In this document: in pieces, positions 23,736 to 35,150 of the stretch
Layout of the letters: each line of letters begins with the position of its first letter
Position numbering within the stretch: position 1 is the stretch's first letter
DNA from: Hydractinia symbiolongicarpus
Taxonomy: Eukaryota; Cnidaria; Hydrozoa; Anthoathecata; Hydractiniidae
Direction: 5' to 3'
Assembly (NCBI RefSeq): GCF_029227915.1
Contig: NC_079876.1
Coordinates: 30,169,828-30,229,827 of the forward strand
DNA: 60,000 bases
Translations under genes and position numbers: made by a program
The notes under the pieces: generated by a model
Database searches by the model: none
What the model was told of the DNA's origin: nothing
Seen by the model: the letters and a program-made list of their open reading frames with translations, nothing else

Positions 23736-25455
23736 CGACTGGTTTACTTATATAATATATTATATAATACCAAATAACATGAAAACGAGATTACTTATAA
23801 GCGAATTTTAAGTTTGCAGCGAAGTAGTGCAAACATGGTTTGTTTACTTGCCATATTTGCCAAGTTAATTTGTCATACAGATTGTTATAACCATTTGGTG
23901 ATAATATGGGATAATAGTATGCATCACTGGGCCATTCTAATGCTTTTGTGTATTATTCTTGGTGTTAAATGAGCTAGGTGTTAGCTAGATTTGAATATAA
24001 TGATATGGGTAGCTAGCTAGTTGGCTTGTTGACTTGTTCCAAACAAACGTAAAATTTGAAGCTGTTTACAAAAATTGGTGATGTTGCTGGTATATATCCT
24101 GTGTCTCCAGTGTACCTTTTTTTTAAACAACATCTGTGAAAAAAACATTAGCCAGGATTACATAACTCACATTTTACACATTTGTGATTTCAGAATTAGT
24201 ATACTAATTTAATTTGGTGGGGAATGTTGGACTTTAAACTTTCCTTGGAATGTTCTTGCTTATTTGTGTCACATTTTAGGCCTCTATCATAGATTATATT
24301 TGGTAAAAAAAATTGTTAAAAATTCCAAAATATAAGGTTGACAAAAGGGATGATATCCTAATTCTTAAATTTTGTATTCAGAGAGTTACCATCTTGGTAT
24401 TTTTCAGGCAAATGAAATCGTCCAGTGATTTCACTCAGTCAAAAACATTTTTCCTTAAGAGGATCACTTCACGAAACAATTTAAAAATTGTTGCTTGAAA
24501 AAAAATAACTCTATGGTTACTGACGTACTGAGTAAAAAAAAAATTTCTCTAAAATTTTGTCCACGGAATGCTTGTCATATCGAACTTTAACAAATGAAAA
24601 CAATGTGAGTTTTTTTTTGTGGGGTCAAAAACAAAAAAGAATGCCATGGAGATTATTTTCTGTAAATAAACAATTTGAACAATTCTGCAAGATTAATTTT
24701 CAAGATTTCATGAAAGAAACCAAAATATATTAGGACCTGGCTTTTACGAACATTGAGACTGAGATTTTGCCAAAAATTAAGCACGTTCGCAGCTGAAATC
24801 CAGACTTTAAAAAGAGTTTACTTTTTTATATATATACACAGATTTATGATAATCTCTATACTCTATCAATTCATATTACTTATAAACTGTAAGTTTAAGG
24901 TTAAGGCATGAATATACAAAAAAGATGTGATATTTTAAAATGCTTTTAATTCACCAAAACTTTATTTTGATATATTAATGTATATATTTTTAGAAAGCCT
25001 ATATGATTACCTATATTTATTTATTAAGAAAAAATAAAATTTGAAGGTTTAATAGACACAAAAAAATTACCCCTCTCCTACAAATGCAATCTCTTTTACA
25101 AAACTACTAATTTCTGAAGTTTGCTGTTTGCTTTTTTGTGATCACAAGACATTGATCTAAAAATGCTTTTTTAATTTTTTCTTATTGTTTTTTACTTTTG
25201 GAGTTATTTAGTATTAAAATTTTTTCCACAATTTTTAACCTCCAATTGTCAGAATACTCATCAAAACTTGCGTTCTACTTATTCTCTCAAGAAGAAGAAA
25301 AAAGCTTTTTTAGATCAAACATTCCTCTCCACGCTAAGCGTGCTTTCCATCCCACATCCTTTATAGTTTTGTAAAAGAGATTTAAAATGTAAGTGATACT
25401 CTCTTAAAAATTTAACACTGTGAAAGAGCTTTTAAGTTTCTTACAGAAATTTTAG
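23736..25455. other. AT-rich DNA upstream of the LINE, no gene seen
   Basis: Short open frames only. A word AAAAGAGATT...ATGCAATCTC/TTTTGTAAAAGAGATTT recurs around 25085-25385, but no gene or element was recognised. Confidence 0.45.
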
Positions 25456-27453
25456 CGTCGGGCTCGTACAGCAGTTTATAAGGCAAAATCAGAAGCAGAG
25501 AGAAACAGATTTGCAGATGTGTTAAGAAGGGAAGACCAGCGCAATGAGGTATTCAAGATAGCAAAGCAAATGAAGAAGACTAATCAAGATATTGTAGGTG
25601 AGAAGTGTATACGTAATGATGAAGGTGTTTTGGCTAGCACAGAGGAGGAGAAAAGGGTAGCTTGGAAGAATCATTATCAGAGGTTGCTTAACACTGAGTT
25701 TGATTGGGACGAGGATAATTTGTCTGATGATGATGTCGTAGAAGGGCCAGCCATGCAGATCAAGACAGAATGGGTAGTGGAGGCTATTAGGAAAATGAAG
25801 ATTGGCAAGGCTGCAGGAGTATCAGGTATTGTTGCAGAGATGGTAAAAGCATCTGGATATATTGGAGTTGAGCTTATTACAAGTCTTGCTAACCAGATTA
25901 TAAAGGATGGTGCTATTCCGAGTGAGTGGCAGTCGAGTGTAATAGTGAATTGTTTTAAGGGCAAGGGTGATGCATTAGAAAGGAGTAACTATAGAGGTTT
26001 GAAGTTGGTTGATCAAGTAATGAAAGTTATTGAAAGAGTGATTGATAAGTTACTTAGAGAAAGAATTGATATAGATAAGATGCAATTTGGTTTTGTTCCA
26101 GGGCGTGGCACTACAGATGCAATATTTTTACTCAGACAGCTTCAGGAAAAGTATTTAGGAAAGAGAAAGAATCTCTATTTTGCCTTTGTAGATTTAGAGA
26201 AAGCTTTTGATAGAGTGCCACGTAAAGTTATTTGGTGGGCTATGAGAAAATTAGGTGTGGATGAGTGGCTAGTTACGATGGTTCAGTCTATGTACAGCAA
26301 TGCTAGAAGTCGTGTCAGGATTAACGATTCACTTAGTGATGAATTTAGTGTAAATGTTGGTGTACATCAGGGTTCTGTACTTAGTCCTTTGTTGTTTATT
26401 CTAGTCTTAGAAGCGCTGTCGATGGAGTTCAGAACAGGTTGTCCATGGGAGTTATTGTATGCAGATGATTTGGTTCTCATAGCAGAGTCGATGGAAGAAT
26501 TAGTTGAAAAGTTTGAGAAGTGGAAGAAAAGACTAGAAGGGAAAGGGCTGAAGGTAAACACAGCAAAGTCTAAAGTCATGATAAGTAGCATTGCAGCCAA
26601 GTGTGACCTTGTAGTTGGAAAGTGGCCTTGTGGAGTTTGCAGGAAAGGGGTTGGTAGTAACTCAATTTTTTGTCAGACTTGCAAGCATTGGGTACATAAG
26701 AAGTGCAGTAGTATTAGTGGAAGGTTAAGAGCTGGCATACAGTTTGTATGCAAGCGTTGCAAAGGTGAGATTATAGAGAATGAAGTATTTCCAGCTTTAA
26801 TGATGTACAACAGTGGCTCGTTAGAGATAGTTAAGAACTTCTGTTACTTAGGTGATATGTTGGGCAGTGAAGGGGGTGTTGGAAGAAGTGTTACTTGCAG
26901 GATAGGTTCTGCTTGGAAAAAGTTTAGAGAGTTACTTCCTTTATTGACTAGCAGAGTTCTGTCAATTGAGGTAAAAGGTAGGTTGTATGAGGCCTGTGTA
27001 AGAAGTGTTATGTTGTACGGTAGTGAGACATGGGCAGTGAAGCAGGAAGATCTTGACCGTTTAGAAAGGAATGATATGAGAATGGTTAGGTGGATGTGTA
27101 ATGCCAGTCTGAGAGACAGAAAGAGTTCAGATGAGCTAAGAAGCAGGCTAAGTCTCTGTAGAATTAAAGATGTTATCCAGATAAGAAGATTGAATTGGCT
27201 GGGGCACTTGGAAAGAATGGAGGAGGTTAATTGGGTAAGAAAGTGTAGAGACTTGATAGTTCCTGGGGCAAAGCCCAGAGGCAGACCGAGAAAGACTTGG
27301 CAGGAGGTTATAAGGACAGACTTAATAGAGAGGAAGTTGAGTTTAGATCTAACACAGTCTAGATCAGATTGGAAGAGGGTCATTAATATACCCCGTCCAA
27401 CCCATGCTAGCATGGAAAACGGACGTTAAGCCGAGAATGATGATGATGATGAC
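25456..27453 (+). mobile_element. 5'-truncated non-LTR retrotransposon, RT ORF with PHD finger
   Basis: The frame is open from 25456 to the stop at 27427-27429 (657 codons); the first ATG is 25519. Residues below are counted from it. The endonuclease is missing and reading begins mid-protein after a stop, so this is a 5'-truncated insertion. The reverse transcriptase has FGFVPGRGTTD (190-200), FVDLEKAFDRVPR with the catalytic Asp at 225, HQGSVLSPLLF (283-293) and YADD (314-317). Between palm and thumb is a C4HC3 zinc finger: C371, C374, C385, C388, H393, C396, C411, C414. The thumb/C-terminal part includes FCYLGDML, YGSETWAV, LNWLGHLERM and KPRGRPRKTW. The 3' end has ATGATGATGATGA, a usual simple-repeat tail of such elements. 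The RT catalytic residues are intact; clade not assigned with certainty (RTE/CR1-like). Confidence 0.93.
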
Positions 27454-27940
27454 TATGGTAACGACTATTTGTATGGGCTTTTTTGACCCTTGTAAGTATG
27501 GGGGGGGGCATAAAGTGCCTGCGGGCTGTAACTTTTGTTCAGTTTGGTTTTAAGTGACAAAACTTGGCACAAAGAAGCATCAATATGTTGTGACTTAATT
27601 AGTGACAAAATATTTAAGTTGATATGTCATCACAGGAAGTAATGACATCATAATGAGACAATGGTTGAAGAAAATATGTCTTTCTTGGAAATTCTTGTTT
27701 TTTATTTTTTTTAAAAACTATTTACAGTACTAGTCATTAAGAAAGTAATATAAGAATGTAAGATATTATCAGCAACATTAACAGGTGGTATAAAGACAAA
27801 GGCTTTCTCTAAGGAGAAAATGGAAATCGATCAGAATTCAAATCATCAAGAATTTTTTTTAAAAAATTATATTTGTGAACCTTAGTTTTAGTAACTCATG
27901 GAATAAAACTTAAACAATAAAAATAGAGAAATAGGAAATT
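27454..27940. other. Spacer between LINE and inner inverted repeat
   Basis: No gene. Contains a run of nine G at about 27500-27508 and AT-rich DNA up to the inner array. Confidence 0.5.
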
Positions 27941-28048
27941 AGTAGCGTGTAGTAGAGCGTAGTAGAATGTATTTCTCTGTAGTAAAGCGTATTTTTCTGT
28001 AGTAGAGTGTAGTAGCCTGTAGTAGAGCGTATTTCTCTGTAGTAAAGA
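27941..28048 (-). repeat. Array F, left (short) arm
   Basis: About ten 10-bp modules, reverse complement of TACTACNNNN / AAATACNNNN modules on the right side; for example GTAGTAGAGC and TATTTCTCTG. Confidence 0.85.
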
Positions 28049-28058
28049 GGCGTTCATA

Positions 28059-28285
28059 ATGGTCTCGCACTATATACAAACGAAAAATTATCGTGACATC
28101 TTCGCACAAAGAGATTCTTATCAGTACATCACTTGTAGTTGGTAGATAAGCAAGGGATGATGGCCGATACGCCGGTGGTCATCATAATATCAGAGACAAA
28201 GAAACAAATTTAGCAGACACGCCTAAATATTCATTTTCAATTTCACATCCTGTGTTTTACTGCGCTTACCCAATGAGACATGATC
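28059..28285 (-). repeat. Unit E, left arm copy
   Basis: Reverse complement of 43959-44187. A diverged third copy in the same orientation as this one is at about 28700-28882. Confidence 0.85.
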
Positions 28286-28699
28286 CGTTTGTGTGAGCCT
28301 TAGAGAATACATTACAAGCAATGTATGTCCTAAATACCATGAGTGTTCACTATTATGCTTTGTATTCATACATCAATCGTCAATTCCTCACAAGTTACTT
28401 TGGGGATATTAATTTTGCTCTTGATTGTTGAATGTCTAGTTGCGGTTTTATGAAAGAATAGTCGAAATTTCTATCTTTGAGCTGGAACGTGAACAACCAG
28501 TGTGTAATGTCATCCATACTTCATAATTTTCAAGTGCAGAAATTGTTACTTTAAAATTGCTCTACCATGTTTAGTATTTGCGAAAACACTACAAAAGTAT
28601 TCATGGAAAAAATAAATGAAGCCTTTTCAATGTAGTTTATATGTTCAAACGCGATTCATGATAGCCGTTCACTGGGTGAAGCAAAACTAATTTGGATAT

Positions 28700-28882
28700 G
28701 TTTACATCCTACAAAGAGCTTTTTCTCAGTAAATCAAGTGTAGTTGGCAGATAAACAAGGCATAAACGTTGATTTGCCAGTGTTCATCATAATATCACAT
28801 ACAAAGAAGCAAATTTAGGAGACCCGCCTAAATATTCCTTTTCAATTTCACATCTTGTGTTCTTCTGCGCTCACCCAACGAG
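28700..28882 (-). repeat. Unit E, diverged third copy
   Basis: Shares GTAGTTGGTAGATAAGCAAGG-like, CATCATAATATCA, CCGCCTAAATATTC and TTTCAATTTCACATC words with 28059-28285, in the same orientation. The interval 28286-28699 between them holds no gene I can recognise. Confidence 0.7.
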
Positions 28883-29368
28883 TTCGAAATACCCTCAATG
28901 CTCAATGAACAAATACAACTGGTAAACGAGACGGAAGACAACCCATTTATCCCAGATGCAGAGGAAATGATTGACGCGGCTCCCTTAGAGACGATCGTTG
29001 TGTTTATTAAAATTGTTGTTTTTATTTTTAGCACACTAAGACTTTTGTATAATTTTATAAGTCCCCTCCCATTTAACCCCCCGCCACGCCCCTCCCGAAT
29101 AAGCCCTGTCCCCCAAAACCCATTTTGACAAATAAGCCCCCAGGGGCCTAATCGATCATTAATGGTAGACGTAATAGATCTTTCACGGTTGCGCAAAGCA
29201 TTCTGGGTAATCACTATGACAAAATACAACACCGCTGCTAGCAGGGATGCGAAGTTTATGTGGTGGCGTGGTTTTCCTGTTTATACAAGTTAATTTTTAA
29301 TCAATTCTTATATATTTTACACAAAAAAATTAATTAAAAAAGCTAAAAAGTTAAATCAAGTGAGCTTG
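28883..29368. other. Non-coding stretch with C-rich segment
   Basis: 29058-29145 is unusually C-rich for the region, with CCCC-containing words and repeated AATAAGCCC; on the minus strand it reads GGGGGCTTATT, resembling ends of short MITEs. Open frames on both strands (28898-29128 plus; 29232-28828 minus) overlap and have no motifs. Confidence 0.4.
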
Positions 29369-29604
29369 ATGGCTTCGGTTGAAGATATTAAATGTTTGCA
29401 GAATTTTTTAGAACTTTCTATGGCTGAACTTCAATTTTTCCTTTCCCAGCGTGGGCTTCCAACATAACGTTGGCTGTAAGAGCTCTGATTGCTCATGAGC
29501 AAAAAGTAGAAGTAAAAGCCACTGCTGAACATACAATTTGCTTCTGCGTAACATGCGAAAAGACATTTGATTCAGACGAAGAGCTGACTTGGAATGTTTG
29601 GAAG
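29369..29604 (+). pseudogene. Broken first exon of a SAP-domain-like protein
   Basis: ATG at 29369 opens MASVEDIKCLQNFLELSMAE, then LQFFLSQRGLPT, which fits a SAP-type helix-extended loop-helix (leucines, then RGLP). It stops at 29465. After a shift of frame the reading continues LAVRALIAHEQKVEVKATAE and ...CFCVTCEKTFDSDEELTWNV up to a good donor (G before GTAAGT at 29605). About 13 nt seem deleted in the SAP loop. Proteins starting this way, followed by SWIM/YqaJ-like domains, are repeated in cnidarian genomes as I recall. No downstream exon was identified. It lies in the second inverted-repeat structure and may be element-borne cargo. Confidence 0.5.
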
Positions 29605-29772
29605 GGTAAGTCGGTTTAAAATAACTGAAACAAATACCCTTTTTGGTTGGTTCGTTTTTAACGTAATTTCGAACGTTTTCTTCTCCCTTTAAAATTTGAA
29701 CTGTACATTCTAATTTAAGTAGTTGTGGATTAAAATTTGCCATACACTCAATTATAGTGCCGTATTTTTCCT

Positions 29773-29842
29773 GCGCGCGCAGAAATTGAGGTAACTTTTC
29801 TGATTAGTTTGTTTACATTTTTACCTCCATTTCTGCGTGCGC
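29773..29842. repeat. Foldback hairpin 1
   Basis: GCGCGCAGAAATTGAGGTAA pairs with TTACCTCCATTTCTGCGTGC, with a spacer of about 30 bp. First of three adjacent inverted-repeat elements. Confidence 0.7.
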
Positions 29843-29982
29843 ATCGGGCATTACATAATCACTTAGATGCGTGCGCAAGTAAATATCAGGACTGTGATTC
29901 CATGTATTGGTATTCCATCTAATCATGTGCAAAATTTGATTGTTGTTTTAAAGATGAGAATAGATTTCAGCTATAAAATGGC

Positions 29983-30111
29983 TACTGACCGGTTTTGATT
30001 CTGCCCTGTAAAATACAAAGCCATTTGTCAGGGGCACAGACCTCACAAGCTTGGTCTGTACTTTTGAGCCAGGCTTTGTATTTCACAGTACGTTATCAAA
30101 ACCGGTCAGTA
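29983..30111. mobile_element. Foldback MITE 2
   Basis: TACTGACCGGTTTTGAT at 29983 is matched by ATCAAAACCGGTCAGTA ending at 30111. The arms continue inward as TACAAAGCC / GGCTTTGTA, about 40 bp in all. The central part also has CAGACC words in both orientations. Confidence 0.75.
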
Positions 30112-30128
30112 TTTGTTTATTAATGATT

Positions 30129-30488
30129 AGGCAGACGTCACAAATATTTGGTGTTAGAGTCACCCGACTGACCCTATTTTTGATCGAAATTTTTGATATA
30201 CTGAGTCGGAAAAACTAAAATGACAAAAAATATTATACGCTTGTTGTCTCTCCACAGCGATTGCAGCGATTGTTGTGCTTCGCTTTAAAATGTGAAAAGT
30301 GTTCACGCGGAAACTGCCGGAGATGCCAAAGTTATCATTAAATATCGGCGATTTAATGGCGCTCGTTAATGGCTGGATGGTTGGATAAAATTTTTTGAAA
30401 TTTTGAGTTATCATTCGCCGATCTACCGACCGACTCTATTTTTGGTGCTCAAATGACTCTAACACCCGATATTTGTGACGTCCGCCTT
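30129..30488. mobile_element. MITE with about 30-bp inverted ends
   Basis: Left GGCAGACGTCACAAATATTT then GGTGTTAGAGTCA; right, in reverse complement, GGCGGACGTCACAAATATCG then GGTGTTAGAGTCA. The inner part has further inverted similarity (CGACTGACCCTATTTTTG with the reverse of CACCAAAAATAGAGTCGG). The 84-codon frame within is not a gene. Confidence 0.75.
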
Positions 30489-30782
30489 ATGTAATTTGGA
30501 TGCCAGCTATCGTTCAAAGTGTTTCCACTCTTTGAAGGCTTGAAATGCATAAAGAACTGTCAATTCTGAATTCCAGCTTGTATTGAGGCTTTCGGTGGTA
30601 AAGTAGCTGTATATTTATTTTTACTATAAAGCCAATGTTTAGCTAGCTACTAATAAAAAGCCTGTAATTAGTAAGTTAAAAAGAACACCCACTGTGCTGA
30701 ATGATAAAAGATAAATGGGCTGTGGTATTTCTTTTGAATAAACTTCACTTCTTTTATTCTGAACTTCTGGTAACCAATTAAA

Positions 30783-30893
30783 CCGGGGCTATGGTAACAT
30801 TCAGATTCACTCACCCATGTTGAATCTCCATCAAGAGGAATCGAGCCCCGGTCAGAGTACGAGAGCTATAACCACTAATCTACGGCCCCACAA
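30783..30893 (-). mobile_element. tRNA-derived SINE, copy 2 (truncated)
   Basis: In reverse complement it matches the first 110 bp or so of 23509-23735: GCCGTAGATTAGTGGTTATA, CTCTCGTACTCTG, GGGGCTCGATTCC and CAACATGGGTGAGTGAATC. The B box has one change (GGCTCGATTCC). The 3' body is missing. Confidence 0.8.
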
Positions 30894-32552
30894 GTAACCT
30901 CGAGATTTCCTCCTTTACACAAACCAGGGTTTCAAATAACCTGGAAAATACTTAAACTTGAAGTATAGACCTATATTTTGAAATTTTAACCCCCCCTGAC
31001 GGGTTTTTTTTAATAACTCCTGATTGCTTTGTTATATGGCTATGATACTTACTGAGTTTTAACATTTATCTATTAGACACCTGCATGCTAATTTTTTAGG
31101 TCCCATACCTTTCAGAGGCTTTGATATTGGCCATTACTCGAAACTACTCCTAAAAATCTCTATGAAATCCTTATAATGGGGAAAATATAATAACTTCTGT
31201 TAGGATTATCCTTAGAACTTGAAACTTGCAACACAACTTTGTTTTATCAAGAAGAATCATTTGGAATAATTTGAACACGTGACTAATTCGATTTCCCGAT
31301 TTTGTCGGATTTTACCCGAAAATCGGAAAAAACGGATTTTCTGGAAATTTTTGGCAATTTTTTATCCGATCCATGTAAAAACCGGAAGATATGTTAAATA
31401 ACTTTTATTTAGCTTTCAGAAACTTCAAACAGAATGTAAAAATTCGCTCTAGAACAAAAGTAATTATATTTCAAGCAGATAGTGGCATTTTTAAATCGGA
31501 ATCCGCCCCCCCCCCAGTCATAGTTTGTGCGAAAAACCCCGGACCGAATAGGGTTAAAACAGATGATCATTCCAATTTATTTTTAAAAAAATTATAATTT
31601 GTTAGGATTTGTGCGTTTAATGTTTACAAAATCAAGATTTTTAATTTTAAAAATGTTACCACAAGATTTTTAGTTCCGTAAATTCTCAGTGATCTGCTGT
31701 TATAGGACCAAAAAATAACTTTTTGAGGAAAATGATGATAATAGGTATAATTTACATATAAAAATTGATTCTTTCCAGTATACAATTTCTGGCAACAATA
31801 ACTTGCGCTGTTGATTGTCATAATACTTATTACTGCCATTCATTGGAAAGCCATGCTATTAATAGTACACATTAACTGTGGAAATTTCCTATTAAAAAGT
31901 TTAAATTGGTGTTTTTTTTTTCAATTATCTGCTGAATAATAATTTTATAAAAAGATTAAAAAATAATTTTTTGAGGAAAACGTTAGTTTTTAAAATCTGA
32001 TGTGGTGGAAAAGTAGGCCAGGGTTGATTTTTTATATAAAGAGAATATTTTTTTAAATATAATTTCCACCAACATGAAATGCAGCTAATTCCATACTGAA
32101 TACATGTTCTGAAAGAGCTGGCACATTTATATTTATTTTTGAAAAAAAGAGACAGTGTACGTCATCTATTCAAAGATATCTGAGTTAAGCATATAATTAT
32201 ATTTCTGTAGCCTGAGCTAGATTGAATTTTGTTAATTATTTTGAGTAAGCTTATTTTTTAAAGAAAGACAAATAGTGCTGTGTGTTCACTTAGTAGTAGG
32301 AATACTTTTTGCCACTTGAAATACAATTGATCTGAAGATATTTTTTGTCTTGTATGAAAGAAATTTGGACAATACTTTAAGGCAAAAACTTCTATTGTTC
32401 TTTGCTCACGTGATCATTATTGGGAAATCTTTTCTTCTTTAATGTTAGATGTGGCCATGCTGGCTTTATGCATATTGGTTGATTTTAATTCGGGTTGCAC
32501 TGAAAAATTATTATATAAAAAACTCAATTTTAATATCTCAAAGAAAACTTAG
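30894..32552. other. AT-rich DNA, no gene seen
   Basis: Contains an AAAATCGGATTTTGTCGG-type self-similar stretch at 31285-31345 and a C-run at 31506-31516. No element or gene was recognised. Confidence 0.5.
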
Positions 32553-32556
32553 TTAA

Positions 32557-34029
32557 AGGAGCACTCCAGTGAAAAAAAAATATTTAAAAAAAAATGTTAT
32601 ATAAAACATAGAATCGGATAATTCTCTTCATGAGAAAGACTTTACAAAGCTACAGCCACACGACTTCGAACCTCTTCTGTCTCACAAGGGAGAAATTAAT
32701 AATGATGCAAAGTGATGAGGTGTCTTTTACTGGCTCAAGCAACGTTCTTAGCAAAATATTTATTTTTTTTAAGAAATAAATATACTTAATCGCTTTTTTT
32801 AACATTCTTTTCGTCAAAAAACTTTATCATTTGCTTCATTAAAAAATCTTTTATACTTTACAAGCCAATTTATTTTTTTTTACAGTTCAGCAATATTTTT
32901 CCTCTGCACGCGCTTTTTTTGCGCACAAATGTAAACAAATTTTATGTAACGTTAAAATTTTCTCCGTGATGGAGTACCATTGAAATGCGTGATATAAAAT
33001 CAATATGTTCGGGCTAGATAAGTTGGTAAAACGGGGTATTATTATTGTATAAATAAAAATCAATCTTATGATTATGGTAAGTCATAAATGTGTTGCAGAA
33101 GCTACTGACTTACAAGTGGTTGTTTTGACAAAGCTGTTTTAGAAACTGCATTATCAGCATTACATGCAGCCATTATAAAGTTACAAAGATTGAAGAAAAT
33201 GGGTACATTTACCTCCTGAAAATACTTGGCATGTCCTTCCATCAAAAAAGCTTCTTTTTTGAAAAACAAAGAATAGAAACTTGAGCGCTACGAAAGATAC
33301 ATGTGTAACTAGAAAGCTTTTTTGTCGGTGTTTGTATTGGAAATTCGTATAATGTTCTCTTATTTAATATAAAAATGTACAAAACGTTATTTGGTTGAGT
33401 TCTGTGGATATAAGTACAAATATTGAGATAAGAAGAAATGAGAAACTTTAATCGCGTTCACTAGCTAAAATGGCATTTTTACAAAGTAGCAGAGTATCTT
33501 AATATGGAAGTTTATTTCCTGCAGATATCTTTTAAAAGAACTATCTGTGAAGTGCGCCAACCAAATATAAAAACTTTGATCGCTTGGTAGATCACCTGCA
33601 CAACGTATTTTGTTTAGCCGTTTTTGAGTTCTATTTTTTTCACAGACGGGATTCTGTGAAAACTTACTTCTTTACACTTCTCTGATCGATCGGTACATAG
33701 AAACACAGAGCAACTAACCATTTTTTAAAGATTTAAACGTAAATTACATACAAAAAGCGATTTAATGTAAGCTGTATTTATAGGTCTTAACATGCGCTCG
33801 CTTAAACTTTCTGCACGATGTGATGTTATTATTTATAATCGGGTCCGGTCCGTAATGAAATCGCGCCTGTCTGTTTTTTATGAGAAAAAAATTGAATATG
33901 CGAAGGCTTGTACAACAATTTTAAATAAGAAAAACAAGTAAAGTAAGTTTTTTTTTGATTTCTTATGCTTTTCTGAGTACGTATAAAACAAACAAAAAAA
34001 AGAAAAGTGATTTTTACTGGAGTTCCCCT
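32557..34029. mobile_element. TTAA-flanked MITE, 1.47 kb
   Basis: Inverted ends AGGAGCACTCCAGT (left) and AGGGGAACTCCAGT (right, reverse complement) are both flanked by TTAA (32553-32556, 34030-34033). TTAA duplications are known for piggyBac-type elements, though the ends lack the usual CCC start, so the class is uncertain. No transposase frame. A truncated relative lies at 22671-23167. Confidence 0.72.
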
Positions 34030-34033
34030 TTAA

Positions 34034-34688
34034 CTAGGCTAGACATGTCTGAAATCTGTACAATACTTGTTAAACTGAGACAGTGTAGAGATACTGCTAA
34101 CTTGGTACCATAATTATTCAAATAAGTAGTCAAATTTTTATTCAGTATATTGACTTTCAGGAGGGATGTTATATGTACAGGTAATATTGCCAGTTGAAAT
34201 ACCCCTAAGTTGAAGTATATCCCTCTTTTCAGTCAGCTAATTTCCTACCTCAAGGCTTTATTGCGACTTATGCTGAAAAATTGAATAAGCAATTTCTGAA
34301 ACTTTTACATCCTGTTTTAATTTATAACAGTCGTGGAGTGGTGGAATTAGTTTTACAGTGTAATGATTTTAAAAACTAGATAAATTTCTGTTGTTTTAAT
34401 TTAATGATGATGCGCAATGTTTTTTGTTCACAACTCTTCTCGGGATTTTTCTGTTCTAATTTATACTTTGCTTTTTATGTTAATCAATTTGGTGGTAATT
34501 TTTGCTTTTTTTTTTGTTTGTTTTTTTGTATTTCTAATGCAGGTAAAACCAAAAAAAACTTTGATGAAAATGATTCTTGGAAGAGTGGGACAAGGAAGTT
34601 TTCTGGTAACAAAATTAGTTTTGTGTAAATACTGATACTATGTGTGACCTTTTGTATTTCTGTGTTATGTTATTTAAAAAATATTTCC
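34034..34688. other. Spacer, one weak exon-like stretch
   Basis: A long T-rich tract ends in TTTCTAATGCAG at 34541, followed by an open stretch (about 34542-34603) and a GT. It looks like a splice acceptor, but nothing joins it to other exons. Confidence 0.3.
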
Positions 34689-34820
34689 ATTGTTGTAAAA
34701 CCATGAAAGTTATTGGTTCGAATCCAATCCATCTTTAAAAGGTGGTAGTTCAAATGGAAGAACAACATGGTGTGTAATTAGTTTCATACTGCAACAAACA
34801 ATAATGCAAATCAATTCAAA
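34689..34820 (+). repeat. tRNA-arm-bearing repeat, copy 1
   Basis: About 130 bp, closely repeated at 39521-39656. It contains a perfect T-arm, ATTGG-TTCGAAT-CCAAT (B box GGTTCGAATCC), and about 20 bp after the arm a D-arm-like GTAGTTCAAATGGAAGAAC. The order T-arm then D-arm suggests the junction of two adjacent tRNA-like units, not one tRNA. Confidence 0.7.
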
Positions 34821-34937
34821 AAATTTTACAAACAAATGTTTCAAAAAAAGAGGTAACTATAAGAAAAGAAATGAAAGAAGGAAATTTTTTAATTTACTCG
34901 GGATATACGTTCAGTTATTCAGGTTTTGCTGAGCTAT

Positions 34938-35150
34938 AACTACAATCATGTTCATAAATTATTGGAAAAACGGCTTTTGAGGCTTTTTTCAGAGTTTCCC
35001 CCCTCTCCCCCAACAGTAAGTGTTGATTTTGTGTTGATTTGTGCCCCAAAATACTGCCGGCGACTCTGGAAAAGACCTCCAACCAACACTGAAGAGTGGG
35101 GGGAGGGGGAAAGTGGTTTTTCCAAAACTATTATGAACATGATTGTAGTT
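34938..35150. mobile_element. Foldback MITE, 213 bp
   Basis: Begins AACTACAATCATGTTCATAA and ends with the matching TTATGAACATGATTGTAGTT; the similarity continues inward (TTGGAAAAAC / GTTTTTCCAA). Overlapping open frames on both strands reflect this symmetry. Confidence 0.8.

Noticed and set aside
26844-27413. 189-codon minus-strand frame under the retrotransposon
   Set aside because: Antisense shadow of the reverse transcriptase ORF, which has clear motifs.
28828-29232. 134-codon minus-strand and 76-codon plus-strand frames
   Set aside because: They overlap each other, span a C-rich low-complexity stretch and have no motif.
34542-34603. Possible internal exon after a strong polypyrimidine tract
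   Set aside because: Single short stretch with no partner exon in a matching phase and no recognisable domain.
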